Below the pieces are notes generated by a model. It ran no database searches. It had not been told where the DNA came from and saw only the letters and a program-made list of their open reading frames with translations. Shown one piece after another: positions 49,881 through 59,012 of a stretch of 64,000 bases of DNA. Source of the stretch: Sphingomonas sp. FARSPH (lineage in GTDB: Bacteria > Pseudomonadota > Alphaproteobacteria > Sphingomonadales > Sphingomonadaceae); assembly GCF_003355005.1 (NCBI RefSeq), contig NZ_CP029985.1, positions 2,626,501-2,690,500 on the forward strand. The letters run 5' to 3'. The translations under genes were made by a program, and so were the position numbers. The first letter of the stretch is position 1. Every line of letters begins with the position of its first letter.

Positions 49881-52800
49881 TCAGAAGGTGAAGCGCACGC
49901 CCGCGGAATAGCGCGCGTCCTGCTTCGTCACGAAGGCGATGTTGCGGTCCGAGCGCAAATGCCCGCTGCGATTCTCGCCGAGCAGGTTGATCCCTTCCGC
50001 AAAGATCGTGACCTTCGGCGTGATCGCATAGCTCGCACTCGCGTCGAGCTGGCCATAGGTGTTGATGTAATACGGGTTGATGCCCGCACCCGCCAGATAC
50101 CCCTTGCGCCAGTTGTAGGCGGCCCGCGCGTTGATGCCGTATTTGTCGAAGAACAGCACCGCGTTCGCGCTGTCCGACAGGCCGGTGATCGCGAACTGCG
50201 ACACGCTGGCGGGCAGTTTGTTGTCGTAGTTCCGGTTGCCGTTGACGATCGTGTAGTTGAGGATCGTGCCGAAGCCGGTGTTCCAGAAATTGTGCTGGAT
50301 CGCGAATTCGAAGCCGTCGACCGCCGCGGTCTGGTTGCTGTTGAACGGCGTCGAGATGACGAAGTTCACCAGAGGATCGTTCGGCTGCGCGATGATCGTG
50401 ACCGGGTTGCCGTTGGCGTCGCGCGTCACCGTCGTCGGATAATTGGCGCCGATGTAATCGCGGATGTTGGCAAAGGTCAGATCCCGGCCCGCCGCGGTGA
50501 GCGCGGCGACGGCGGCCTGGTAGCGCGGACCGTTATAGGGCGTCGTGATGCCGGGAATCGTCGTGTTGACCTGCGTCTGGCCGATGTAGTTCGCCACGTC
50601 CTTGTGGAAATAGCCGACCGAGATGTAGCTGTCCTTGGTGTAATACCATTCGGCCGACAGATCGATGTTCTTGGACTTGTAGGGGATAAGGTTCGGGTTG
50701 CCGACGCCGCCCGTGCCGCCGCCGACGCGGAACAACTGGTCGATGCGACGCCCGCCCTGCAGGCTGCCGTAATCGGCGCGGGTGATCGTGTGGCTGTACG
50801 AGGCGCGCAGCTTGACGTTCTCCAGCGGCGAGATGTCGAAGTCCACCGACGGTAGCCAGTTATGATAGCTGCCCTTGAAGGTGGTGAAGCCGCTGCCCTG
50901 ATACAGAACGTTGAACTCGTTCTGCGAATTCTGGCGCGCGCCGACCGGCGTCGGCACCAGCGCAGACGCGGAAACATCGGTATTCTCGTACCGCACGCCC
51001 GCGATGAGGTGACCCTCGCGCGAGAAGGCGTCGAACTTGCCGTTGAACTGGAAGAAGGACGACATCGTCTTTTCGCGGACGCGCGAGTCCGTGTTGTACG
51101 GGATCAGGCACTGGCCGTTGCCGCCGCAGATCTTGTACGCCTGGTCGAGCAGCTTGACGACGCTGGGCAGGTCGAAGCTGTAGAACGACTTGATGATATT
51201 GGGATCGTTCGCGCCGCTGATCCCGGAGAATTTGTCGGGAATGCTCGTCAGCTTGAAAAGGCTGTCGGGCAGCAGCGCCGCTGCCGCCGCACGCTGCGCC
51301 GCGCTATCGCCGCCGGTGCCGCCCCAGGTGTCGTTCTGCAACACGCTGTAGGCGGAGCGCACCTTGTTGTCGGTATATTCCAGGCCCCAGTCCAGGCTGT
51401 CCATGAAACCGTGGCCATTGTCGTAATGGCCGCGCACCTGCACCTGGTTGATCTCGTCGCGGAAGTAGGAATTGCGGAAGGCGTTGCCCGTCGGCACGAT
51501 GTTCGCCGCGTTCAGCGGATCGATGCCGGGGTACATGTTGTACGAGATGACCGGCAGGTCGTGGTCGAAGTTGATCGTCTGGTTCTGGATGCCGAACACC
51601 GCGGTGCCGACCGAATTGCTGTTGCCATAAGGGCTGTTCGGCTTCGATTCCGCGGTGGAATGATGCGCGTCGAGCGTCATCGTCACGCCGCCCGGCGCAT
51701 CCCAGACGATGTTGCCGCCCAGCGACTTGTTCTCGTTGCGCACAGCGGTCTGCGAGGCGGAATAGGCGAGGTCCTTGCCTTCGCCCGCGCCGAACCGCTC
51801 GGTGTAGAAGATCGGGCCCGCGACGGGGCCGTCGGTCCATGCGCTGACCGTGTCGTTATGGTTGTACCAGATGCCGACGCTGTTGTCGCGAATGTCGATC
51901 GTGTTGCGCGAATAGGTATAGTCGACCGTCGCGGTGACGCTGTCGATCGGGCGGAATTGCAGCACCGCCTGGCCGTTGATGCGCTCGCGCCGGCCATTGA
52001 CGACGTCATAGCCGCCATTCTGCGGCACCTGGTAGACGTCGGTCGCCTTCGGATGATTGGTGATGTTGGCGTAGCGCGGGTCGCCCGGCTGGGCGAGCGA
52101 ACCCCAGTTGTTCTCGTTACCGAGATAGCCATCGCGCCAGCCGATATTGACCTGGTTCGCGCTGAAGTTGCGGCGCTGGTACGCGCCGGTGATCAGGATG
52201 CCGATCTTGTCGTCGGCAAAGGTATCGGAAATGATGCCCGACACTTCGGGCGTGATGTCCTTGTGCCCGTTCTGCGACGTGTCGACGACGCCGCGCGCCG
52301 CGATCGAGCCGCGCAGGCCCGGCTTGTCGAAGGGGCGGGGGGTGCGGATGTTGATCGTCGAGCCGATGCCGCCCGACGGCACGCTGGCGCGGCCCGACTT
52401 GTAGACTTCGAGCGCGGCGACGCCTTCGGACGCGATGTTGGCGAAATCGAACGATCGCGACCCCGGTGCGCTGTTGCCGTCGCCGATCGTCGATGTCGGC
52501 ATCTGGCGGCCGTTCAGCGTGACGAGGTTATATTCGGGGCCGAAGCCGCGAACGGTGACGAACTGGCCTTCGCCGTTCGACCGGTCGATCGACACGCCGG
52601 TGATGCGCTGCAGCGATTCGGCGAGGTTGGTGTCGGGGAACTTGCCCATATCCTCCGCGCTGATCGCATCGACGATGCCCTGCGCGTTGCGCTTGAGGTC
52701 GATCGATTCGCGCAAGGAGGCGCGGATGCCGGTGACGACGATATCGCCGTCGCCTTGGCCGACGTCGCCGGTGGCACTCGGCGGCGACTGCGTCTGCGAC

Positions 52801-52922
52801 GGGCCGGTCTGGCCGACGGTGGCGGCCGCATCCTGCGCGCTGGCGAGTGCCGGCACGATGAGGGCGGCGGTGGAAACGCCGATAGCGAAATTCGAAAGCA
52901 GGCGAGCACGGACGCTGCGCAT
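49881..52922 (-). CDS. TonB-dependent receptor of the halogenase/glucan locus
   Basis: The 1013-residue protein has a signal peptide (VSTAALIVPALASAQ), a TonB-box-like region (GDIVVTGIRASLRESIDLKR) and a plug domain (AEDMGKFPDTNLAESLQRIT, GFGPEYNLVTLNGRQMPTST). The beta-barrel ends in RFTF, with the aromatic C terminus needed for barrel assembly. It belongs to the large receptor class with the sequence IDLKRNAQGIVDAISAEDMG that is common in carbohydrate loci of Caulobacter, Xanthomonas and sphingomonads. A LacI operator overlaps its promoter (52971), and a GH3 gene diverges from it. Confidence 0.94.
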   Translation of the reverse strand: MRSVRARLLSNFAIGVSTAALIVPALASAQDAAATVGQTGPSQTQSPPSATGDVGQGDGDIVVTGIRASLRESIDLKRNAQGIVDAISAEDMGKFPDTNLAESLQRITGVSIDRSNGEGQFVTVRGFGPEYNLVTLNGRQMPTSTIGDGNSAPGSRSFDFANIASEGVAALEVYKSGRASVPSGGIGSTINIRTPRPFDKPGLRGSIAARGVVDTSQNGHKDITPEVSGIISDTFADDKIGILITGAYQRRNFSANQVNIGWRDGYLGNENNWGSLAQPGDPRYANITNHPKATDVYQVPQNGGYDVVNGRRERINGQAVLQFRPIDSVTATVDYTYSRNTIDIRDNSVGIWYNHNDTVSAWTDGPVAGPIFYTERFGAGEGKDLAYSASQTAVRNENKSLGGNIVWDAPGGVTMTLDAHHSTAESKPNSPYGNSNSVGTAVFGIQNQTINFDHDLPVISYNMYPGIDPLNAANIVPTGNAFRNSYFRDEINQVQVRGHYDNGHGFMDSLDWGLEYTDNKVRSAYSVLQNDTWGGTGGDSAAQRAAAAALLPDSLFKLTSIPDKFSGISGANDPNIIKSFYSFDLPSVVKLLDQAYKICGGNGQCLIPYNTDSRVREKTMSSFFQFNGKFDAFSREGHLIAGVRYENTDVSASALVPTPVGARQNSQNEFNVLYQGSGFTTFKGSYHNWLPSVDFDISPLENVKLRASYSHTITRADYGSLQGGRRIDQLFRVGGGTGGVGNPNLIPYKSKNIDLSAEWYYTKDSYISVGYFHKDVANYIGQTQVNTTIPGITTPYNGPRYQAAVAALTAAGRDLTFANIRDYIGANYPTTVTRDANGNPVTIIAQPNDPLVNFVISTPFNSNQTAAVDGFEFAIQHNFWNTGFGTILNYTIVNGNRNYDNKLPASVSQFAITGLSDSANAVLFFDKYGINARAAYNWRKGYLAGAGINPYYINTYGQLDASASYAITPKVTIFAEGINLLGENRSGHLRSDRNIAFVTKQDARYSAGVRFTF

Positions 52923-52966
52923 GAGATCCTCCCCAATAGATACGGGCGCGGTTGTTGCCGCGCTCC

Positions 52967-53046
52967 TTGGGAACGTTCACTCATGCAAAGTCGGCGGAGT
53001 GTCAAGATGCTGTGGCGCTTTGCAATCTTCGGTTGTGAACGTTCTC
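52967..53046. promoter_or_regulatory. Divergent promoter region with two LacI-type operators
   Basis: Two GAACGTTC palindromes, at 52971-52978 (in GGGAACGTTCAC) and 53037-53044 (in GTGAACGTTCTC), are 66 bp apart, about six helical turns. A minus-strand TTGACA element (53005-53000) lies between them in a position to drive the TonB receptor gene. The sites have the CpG-centred symmetry typical of LacI-family operators, and a LacI gene lies at the end of the leftward operon. DNA looping is possible at this spacing. Confidence 0.65.
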
Positions 53047-53100
53047 TGGACAGGATGGCAGAAATGCAACACAAGTCTCCAAAATAGGATTTTGGGGAGG

Positions 53101-55374
53101 ATGACGGTGACGAAGGCAAGGATGGCCGGCGGGCTGGCGATGATCGCATTGGCGGCGGCGGGGATGGCCGCAGGCGCGGGGGCGCAGACCGAAGCGATGG
53201 CGAGCGCGAAGGGGGATGGCGCTTCTTCGCCCCGCGCCCGCGCCGAGCGGATCGTCGCGCAGATGACCGATGCGGAAAAGCTCGCGCTGGTACATGGCCT
53301 GTTCCCGCCGTTCGCGGCGGGCAAGACGCCGAACGAACTCATTCCGTCCGCGGGCCATATCGACGGCGTGCCGCGGCTGGGCGTGCCGCTGGTGCGCGAA
53401 AGCGACGCGTCGCTCGGCGTCGCCAACCAGGTGGAGCAGCGCAAGGGCGACGTCGCCACCGCGCTTCCCTCCAGCCTCGCCACCGCGGCCAGTTTCGACC
53501 CCGCGATCGCCGGTGCGGGCGGGACGATGATCGGGGCGGAGGCGCGCGACAAGCGCTTCAACGTGCTGCTCGCGGGCGGCGTCAATCTGACGCGCGATCC
53601 GTGGAACGGGCGCAACTTCGAGTATCTGGGCGAGGACCCTCTGCTCGCCGGCACGCTGGCCGGCGCGCATATCGCGGGCGTCCAGTCCAACAATATCGTC
53701 TCGACGATCAAGCATTTCGCGCTCAATGCGCAGGAAACCGGCCGCATGGTCGTCGATGCGCGGATCGGCGAGGCGGCGCTGAGGATGAGCGACCTGCTCG
53801 CCTTCCAGATCGCGATCGAGCGCGGGCGCCCGGGCTCGGTCATGTGCGCGTACAACAAGGTCAACGGCGACTGGGCGTGCGAGAACAGGCATCTGCTGAC
53901 CGACGTGCTGAAGCGCGACTGGGGCTATCCCGGCTGGGTGATGAGCGACTGGGGCGCGGTCCATTCGACGGTGAAGGCCGCCGAGGCGGGGCTCGACCAG
54001 GAATCCGGCGAGGAACTGGACAAGGCGATCTATTTCGGTGCGCCGCTCGCCGCGGCGGTGGCGAAGGGAACGGTGTCGCAGGCGCGGCTGAACGACATGG
54101 TCGCGCGCTACCTGACCGGGCTGATCGAGACGGGGGCGTACGACAATGCGATGCCCGCCCGCGCGGAGACGCCGGATTACGCCGCGCATGCTCTGGTGGC
54201 GCAGCGTGCGGCTGAGGCGGGCATCGTCCTCCTCAAGAACGACGGCGACCTGCTGCCTATCGCGCGGACCGCGAAGCGCATCGTCGTCATCGGCGGCAAT
54301 GCCGACGTCGGCGTGCTGTCGGGCGGCGGGTCGAGCCAGGTGCGCTCGGTCGGCGGCGCGCCGGTGGAAATCCCGCTGTCGACCGGCGGATCGGCGTCGT
54401 TCGCGCGCATCACTTATCACGCCTCCTCGCCGCTCGCCGCGCTGCGCAAGGCGCTGCCCGGCGTGCGCGTCGACTGGGTCGACGGACGCAGCCTGAACGC
54501 GACGGTGGACGCGGCAAAGGCGGCGGACCTTGCCATCGTCTTCGCGACGCAATGGACGACCGAGGCGGACGACGTGCCCAACCTCAATCTGCCCAACCAG
54601 CAGGACGCGCTGATCGCCGCGATCGCCGCCGCGCAGCCCCATACGGTCGCGGTGATGGAAACGGGCGGTCCGGTGCTGATGCCGTGGCTGGCGAAGGTGC
54701 CCGCGGTGGTGCAGGCCTGGTATCCCGGCCAGCGCGGCGGCGAGGCGATCGCCGCGGTGCTGACCGGCCGCGTCAACCCATCGGGTCGCCTGCCGATCAC
54801 CTTCCCCGCCGACGCGTCCCAGCCGCCGCGCCCGCGTCCCGTCGGGCTCGACCGGCTGACCGGGCTGGAGGCGGCCGCCGCGGCCAATCCGGCGGCGGCG
54901 TCGACCTACGTGCTCGACAGCTTCCCGGTCGATTACATCGAAGGCGCCGACGTCGGCTATCGCTGGTACGAGAAGAAGCGGCTGACGCCGATGTTCCCGT
55001 TCGGCCACGGGATGAGCTACACGCAATTCGCCTATCGCAATCCGGTCGTCACCGGCGGGCGGACGCTGAGCGTGACGTTCGACGTCGTCAACACCGGCAG
55101 GCGCGAGGGCGCTGACGTGCCCCAGATGTACGTCGCGCGTGCGGGCAGCGGCGAACCGATGCGGCTCGCGGGCTTCCAGCGCGTCACGCTGAAGCCCGGC
55201 GAGACGCGGCGCATCACGCTGACCGCCGAACCGCGCGTCGTCGCGGATTACGATACCGGCCTGCCCGGCTGGCGGATCGCCGGCGGCACGTACAGCGTCG
55301 CGCTGGCACGTGACGCGACGGACCGCACGATGGTGTCGACCGCCCGCCTGGATGCGCAGACGATGAAACCCTGA
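53101..55374 (+). CDS. GH3 family beta-glucosidase
   Basis: The 757-residue exported protein has a signal peptide (LAMIALAAAGMAAGAGAQ). The GH3 N-terminal TIM-barrel contains IVSTIKHFALNAQETGR and the nucleophile D283 in GWVMSDWGAVHSTVKA. The C-terminal alpha/beta sandwich begins AAEAGIVLLKNDGDLLPIAR, and a fibronectin-III-like domain with FPFGHGMSYTQFAYR ends the protein. It should release glucose from beta-glucan oligosaccharides in the periplasm. GGGGAGG lies just before the ATG, and a LacI-type operator lies about 60 bp upstream. Confidence 0.93.
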   Translation: MTVTKARMAGGLAMIALAAAGMAAGAGAQTEAMASAKGDGASSPRARAERIVAQMTDAEKLALVHGLFPPFAAGKTPNELIPSAGHIDGVPRLGVPLVRESDASLGVANQVEQRKGDVATALPSSLATAASFDPAIAGAGGTMIGAEARDKRFNVLLAGGVNLTRDPWNGRNFEYLGEDPLLAGTLAGAHIAGVQSNNIVSTIKHFALNAQETGRMVVDARIGEAALRMSDLLAFQIAIERGRPGSVMCAYNKVNGDWACENRHLLTDVLKRDWGYPGWVMSDWGAVHSTVKAAEAGLDQESGEELDKAIYFGAPLAAAVAKGTVSQARLNDMVARYLTGLIETGAYDNAMPARAETPDYAAHALVAQRAAEAGIVLLKNDGDLLPIARTAKRIVVIGGNADVGVLSGGGSSQVRSVGGAPVEIPLSTGGSASFARITYHASSPLAALRKALPGVRVDWVDGRSLNATVDAAKAADLAIVFATQWTTEADDVPNLNLPNQQDALIAAIAAAQPHTVAVMETGGPVLMPWLAKVPAVVQAWYPGQRGGEAIAAVLTGRVNPSGRLPITFPADASQPPRPRPVGLDRLTGLEAAAAANPAAASTYVLDSFPVDYIEGADVGYRWYEKKRLTPMFPFGHGMSYTQFAYRNPVVTGGRTLSVTFDVVNTGRREGADVPQMYVARAGSGEPMRLAGFQRVTLKPGETRRITLTAEPRVVADYDTGLPGWRIAGGTYSVALARDATDRTMVSTARLDAQTMKP

Positions 55375-55383
55375 CCCGCCGCC

Positions 55384-55405
55384 GCCCCGGTCGCCGCACC
55401 GGGGC
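55384..55405. terminator. Bidirectional hairpin between the GH3 and GH16 genes
   Basis: GCCCCGGT (55384-55391) and ACCGGGGC (55398-55405) form a perfect 8-bp stem with a 6-nt loop between two convergent stop codons. Confidence 0.65.
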
Positions 55406-55416
55406 GTCAGGCACGG

Positions 55417-56214
55417 CTAGCGCCGCCAGTACCGCACGTAATCCACATGCATCCGCTGCGGCAGCGCGGCGTCGTCGACGCCCTTCGCGCCGCCCCAGTC
55501 GCCGCCGACCGCAAGGTTGAGGATCAGGTGGAACGGCTTGTCGTAGGGCCATGCCGCCGCGCCGCCCGGCTGGTCGTTTGCGACGCGCATATAGGCGCGG
55601 CCGTCGACGCCGATCAGGATCGCGTCGGGCCGCCAGTCGAGCTGATAGTCGTGCCACGCGGTGCAGGCGGTCGGCATCGTCACCTGCGCGCCGCGCTGCG
55701 TCCTGGCCACATGGTTGAACTTCGCGCTGTGCAGCGTCGCGTGGATGACGTTCGGGTCCCAGCCGACCATCTCCATGATGTCGATTTCGCCCATCGCCGG
55801 CCAGTCGCCCTTGTCGGGAAGCAGCCAGATCGCCGGCCACATGCCCCGCCCGCACGGTAGCTTCGCGCGGACCTGATAGAAGCCATACCCCATCGCCGCG
55901 CGGCTGATGAGCTTGGCGGACGTATAGGCCTGGCCGCCGCTGTCGGGCTTGGTGGGCCGTTCGGCGCGCGCGGTGATCGCCAGCGCGCCATCGACGACGC
56001 GCGCATTTTCGGGGCCGTAATATTGCAGTTCGTGGTTGGGCCACCCCTGGCGGTTACGCGATACGTCGAACCGCCACGTCGCCGGATCGATGTGGTCGCC
56101 CGAAAATTCGTCGGCCAGATCGGGCGCACGCGCGGGCGCGGCGATCGGCTGGTCGGCGGCATAGTTGGTCGCGCCGAGCGTGGCGGCCTGCAAGGCGACG
56201 ATCGCGATCAGCAT
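55417..56214 (-). CDS. GH16 family beta-glucanase (laminarinase-like)
   Basis: The 265-residue protein has an N-terminal hydrophobic leader (LIAIVALQAATLGATN) and the GH16 jelly-roll. The catalytic motif is GEIDIMEMVG, with E143 the nucleophile and E148 the acid/base, plus D145 between them (ExDxxE). Aromatic residues in GRGMWPAIWLLPDKGDWPAM and LNLAVGGDWGGAKG line the cleft. It likely cuts beta-1,3- or mixed-linkage glucans for the GH3 enzyme. It is transcribed convergently with the GH3 gene and is close to the two-component system. Confidence 0.92.
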   Translation of the reverse strand: MLIAIVALQAATLGATNYAADQPIAAPARAPDLADEFSGDHIDPATWRFDVSRNRQGWPNHELQYYGPENARVVDGALAITARAERPTKPDSGGQAYTSAKLISRAAMGYGFYQVRAKLPCGRGMWPAIWLLPDKGDWPAMGEIDIMEMVGWDPNVIHATLHSAKFNHVARTQRGAQVTMPTACTAWHDYQLDWRPDAILIGVDGRAYMRVANDQPGGAAAWPYDKPFHLILNLAVGGDWGGAKGVDDAALPQRMHVDYVRYWRR

Positions 56215-56338
56215 GGTTCACTCTCCCGTTTCGCAAGGGCGTAACGTCTTGCGCCTGCCGCGCAATCCGCATCGTCCGCTGACATCGAACTGTCATCACC
56301 ATCGGGCAAGCGGACCGTGAGGGCAGGGGGGCTCGTGC

Positions 56339-57019
56339 ATGCAGTTGCTGGTCGTCGAGGACGATCCGATCATCGCCGGACAGATCATCGCGGGTCTCGA
56401 GCGCGTCGGCCACCGGACGCGTCTTGCGACGACGGGGTCGGAGGCGATCCTGGCGCTGCGCGAAGGGGGCTGCGATGCGGTGGTGCTCGACCGGATGCTG
56501 CCCGACATCACCGGCCTGTCGGTGATCGACCATGCCCGGCGCGAAGGCCATGCGACGCCGATCCTGATGCTGAGCGCGCTGGGATCGGTGAAGGACCGGA
56601 TCGAGGGCCTCGAAAGCGGCGCGGACGATTATCTCGCCAAGCCGTTCGACATGGACGAACTGGCCGCGCGCGTCGCCTCGATCGCACGCCGGCGCGCCCC
56701 GCGCGCGGAAAGCGCACGGCTGGAGGTTGGGCGGCTCCACCTTGATCCCAGCAGTCACCAGGCATGGTTCCGCGACGCGTCGATCGTGCTCAACCGCAAG
56801 CAATTCTCGCTGCTCGCGCATCTGTTGCGCAACGTCGATCGGCTCATCACGCGGTCGATGCTGCTGGAGGGCGTGTGGGGCTATTCCTTCGCGCCGACGA
56901 CCAATATCGTCGAAAGCAACATGAGCCGGTTGCGCACCGCGCTGCTCGGCCTCGGCTGCGATCCGATCGAGACGCAACGGGGCGCGGGCTACATCCTTCG
57001 TTCGGAGCGATGCGTCTGA
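56339..57019 (+). CDS. OmpR/PhoB-type response regulator
   Basis: The 226-residue protein has a receiver domain with phosphorylation site D51 (AVVLDRMLPDITGL), acidic pair DD at residues 8-9 and K at about 102 in YLAKPFDMDEL, and a C-terminal winged helix (RKQFSLLAHLLRNVDRLITR, TTNIVESNMSRLRTALLG). It overlaps the sensor kinase gene by 10 bp. The class is close to QseB/PmrA/TctD-like regulators; the regulon is unknown. The adjacent PepSY gene is a plausible target. Confidence 0.92.
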   Translation: MQLLVVEDDPIIAGQIIAGLERVGHRTRLATTGSEAILALREGGCDAVVLDRMLPDITGLSVIDHARREGHATPILMLSALGSVKDRIEGLESGADDYLAKPFDMDELAARVASIARRRAPRAESARLEVGRLHLDPSSHQAWFRDASIVLNRKQFSLLAHLLRNVDRLITRSMLLEGVWGYSFAPTTNIVESNMSRLRTALLGLGCDPIETQRGAGYILRSERCV

Positions 57020-58428
57020 ACGATCCGGCCCTGACCGATCCGGCCCTGACCGATCCGCTGTCCCCGCCGCCGCCGGTGCGCCGACCCCGCATCGGGCGGC
57101 TGGCGATCCAGGTCGGCGTCGCCTTCGCGCTTGCGATGGCGGCGGTTGGGCTGGTCGGCTTCATCGTCGCCGAACGCTGGGTCGCGCATCGCATCGACCT
57201 CTCGCTGCGCCAGCATGCGACCAAATATCTGGAGCTCGCGCATGGCGGGCCGGTAAGCGACGCCGCGGTCGCCGCGCGGATCGAGGACTGGCAGCAGCGC
57301 AAGGTGCTGAGCGAGCGGACCTACGTGCTGTTCGCGCGCGACGGCCGCCGGCTGGCCGGGCGGCTCGATATCGCGGCGCCATCGCCCGGCTTCTCGCTGG
57401 TCCGTTTTCGCGGTGGCGGGCAGGCGGTTCAGGAAGGGCGCGCGCTGACCACGCGCCTGCCGAGCGGCAGCCTGCTCGTCATCGTCCAGCGCAGCCAGGC
57501 GGCGACCGCGCTGCGCGAGCTGCTGCCGCAGGTGGTGCTGGCGATATCGCTGGTCGCGTCCTTGCTCGGCATCCTGGCGACGTTGCTGTTCGCACACGTC
57601 ATCGCCCGGCGGCTGACGGGGACGCAGCAGACCGCGGACGCGATCGCGGCGGGCGACCTCAGCCGACGCATCCCGACCGACCGGCTCGATGGCGTCTTCG
57701 CCGCGCAGGCGGACGCGCTCAACCGCATGCTCGACCGGATGGAGGACATGGTCCGCGCGCAGCGGTTGTTCTCCAGCAACCTCGCCCACGACCTGCGCTC
57801 GCCGCTGACCCGCCTGCGCGGCACCTTGCGCGACGGCGCTGCGCAGCAGGCGGGCGAGGGGGCTGCGCTCGCCACGACGTTCGACCGGGCGGAGCGCGAA
57901 TGCGCGGCGATCATTGGCATCTTCGATGCGCTGCTGCGGCTCGCCGAGATCGAAAGCGGCCGTCACCCCGCTGCGATCGGCGCAGTCGCGCTCGCCCCGC
58001 TGGTCGAGGATATCGTCGAGACGATGGAGCCGGTGATCGCCGACCATGGCGGGCGGCTGACGATCGGGCAGCTCGACGCGGTGCGGGTGCGGGGCGACGC
58101 CGATCTCATCAACCAGATGCTGGTCAACCTGCTCGAAAACGTCGCGATGCATGCGCCGGCGGGCACCAATGCGCGGCTGTCGGCGACGCGCGATGGCGAT
58201 GGCGCGGCGATCGTCGTGCGTGACGACGGGCCGGGCCTGCCCGCGGCGGACCGCGCCCGTGTGCTGCGCCCGTTCGAGCGGGGGGCGGCAAGCGCCGGAC
58301 GGCGTGGCAGCGGCCTCGGCCTCGCCATCGTTCAGGCGATCGTGCGTTTCCACCACGGCCGGCTGGAGCTGGAGGACGGTGCACCCGGCCTCATTGTGCG
58401 GATCTGGTTGCCTGCCGCCGACGGCTGA
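57010..58428 (+). CDS. Sensor histidine kinase
   Basis: The 472-residue kinase has two membrane helices (LAIQVGVAFALAMAAVGLVG and VVLAISLVASLLGILATLLF), a periplasmic sensing region of about 120 residues, a HAMP domain, the phosphoacceptor H260 in SSNLAHDLRSPLTRLR, and the ATPase motifs N (INQMLVNLLENVAMHA), G1 (VRDDGPGLP) and G2 (RRGSGLGLAIVQAIV). The N terminus has a 15-bp tandem duplication giving NDPALTDPALTDPL. It forms a pair with the preceding response regulator. Confidence 0.93.
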   Translation: MRLNDPALTDPALTDPLSPPPPVRRPRIGRLAIQVGVAFALAMAAVGLVGFIVAERWVAHRIDLSLRQHATKYLELAHGGPVSDAAVAARIEDWQQRKVLSERTYVLFARDGRRLAGRLDIAAPSPGFSLVRFRGGGQAVQEGRALTTRLPSGSLLVIVQRSQAATALRELLPQVVLAISLVASLLGILATLLFAHVIARRLTGTQQTADAIAAGDLSRRIPTDRLDGVFAAQADALNRMLDRMEDMVRAQRLFSSNLAHDLRSPLTRLRGTLRDGAAQQAGEGAALATTFDRAERECAAIIGIFDALLRLAEIESGRHPAAIGAVALAPLVEDIVETMEPVIADHGGRLTIGQLDAVRVRGDADLINQMLVNLLENVAMHAPAGTNARLSATRDGDGAAIVVRDDGPGLPAADRARVLRPFERGAASAGRRGSGLGLAIVQAIVRFHHGRLELEDGAPGLIVRIWLPAADG

Positions 58429-58447
58429 CGGGCGATGGGCGGCCCGC

Positions 58448-58771
58448 TCAGCGGCGAGCCAGCCGGTTGCGCCGCCGCTTCAGCCACATCGACAGGTACA
58501 TCCAGAAGCCCGACCCGGCGAAGAACAACAGCGCGACGCCGCCGCCGATGTTCAGCGCGATCCCGACCGGGCCGAGCGTCTCGCCCGAATGGATATGTTT
58601 GATCAGGCGGTTCAGCCGCTTCATCGTGCTCGGCTGGTCGGGGCCGCCGCTCGCGCTCTTCACCGGCGGCGGCGCGAGCAGGTCGGTCGCCTGCGTCGCC
58701 AGCCCCGTGGCGGCGAGGATGAGCAGCAACAGCGCGAACCAGGGGGCAAGCATACGGTGCCAGCGGCGCAT
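58448..58771 (-). CDS. Short PepSY-associated membrane protein
   Basis: The 107-residue protein has two hydrophobic helices (MLAPWFALLLLILAATGLAT and ALNIGGGVALLFFAGSGFWM) and a short linker with IKHIHSGETLGPVGIAL. It resembles the C-terminal membrane part of PepSY-TM proteins (HIHSGE...G...W), but lacks the PepSY domain itself. PepSY-TM proteins are often iron- or reductase-linked. It is convergent with the kinase gene and lies next to the PAP2 phosphatase. Confidence 0.75.
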   Translation of the reverse strand: MRRWHRMLAPWFALLLLILAATGLATQATDLLAPPPVKSASGGPDQPSTMKRLNRLIKHIHSGETLGPVGIALNIGGGVALLFFAGSGFWMYLSMWLKRRRNRLARR

Positions 58772-59012
58772 CGGCGGTCGATCCTGTCATGAAAAGGGCG
58801 TGTTCCGACGGCGAACGCCGACGGTGTGTGCTCCTGACACCTGGAATGTGACACTGGGCTGATGCCAATATTCTAAGTTTGCAATGTTGGCGCTTTCCGC
58901 CGCGCTGGCGGTCGGGCTGTCACGGATGTGTCATTCGGCCGCACTAGCCGGCGAGCCGGGCCGATCGGGGCGCGGTGTCGCGACACGTCGATCGGGGCTT
59001 TGGGGGACGTAC

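Noticed and set aside
52435..53100. Longer N-terminal extension of the GH3 frame
   Set aside because: The extension crosses the divergent promoter and operators and the receptor gene; the ATG at 53101 has a strong ribosome-binding site and starts the signal peptide.
53002..55026. 674-residue leftward frame over the GH3 gene
   Set aside because: The GH3 frame has the SDWG nucleophile motif and proper ends; the reverse frame has none.
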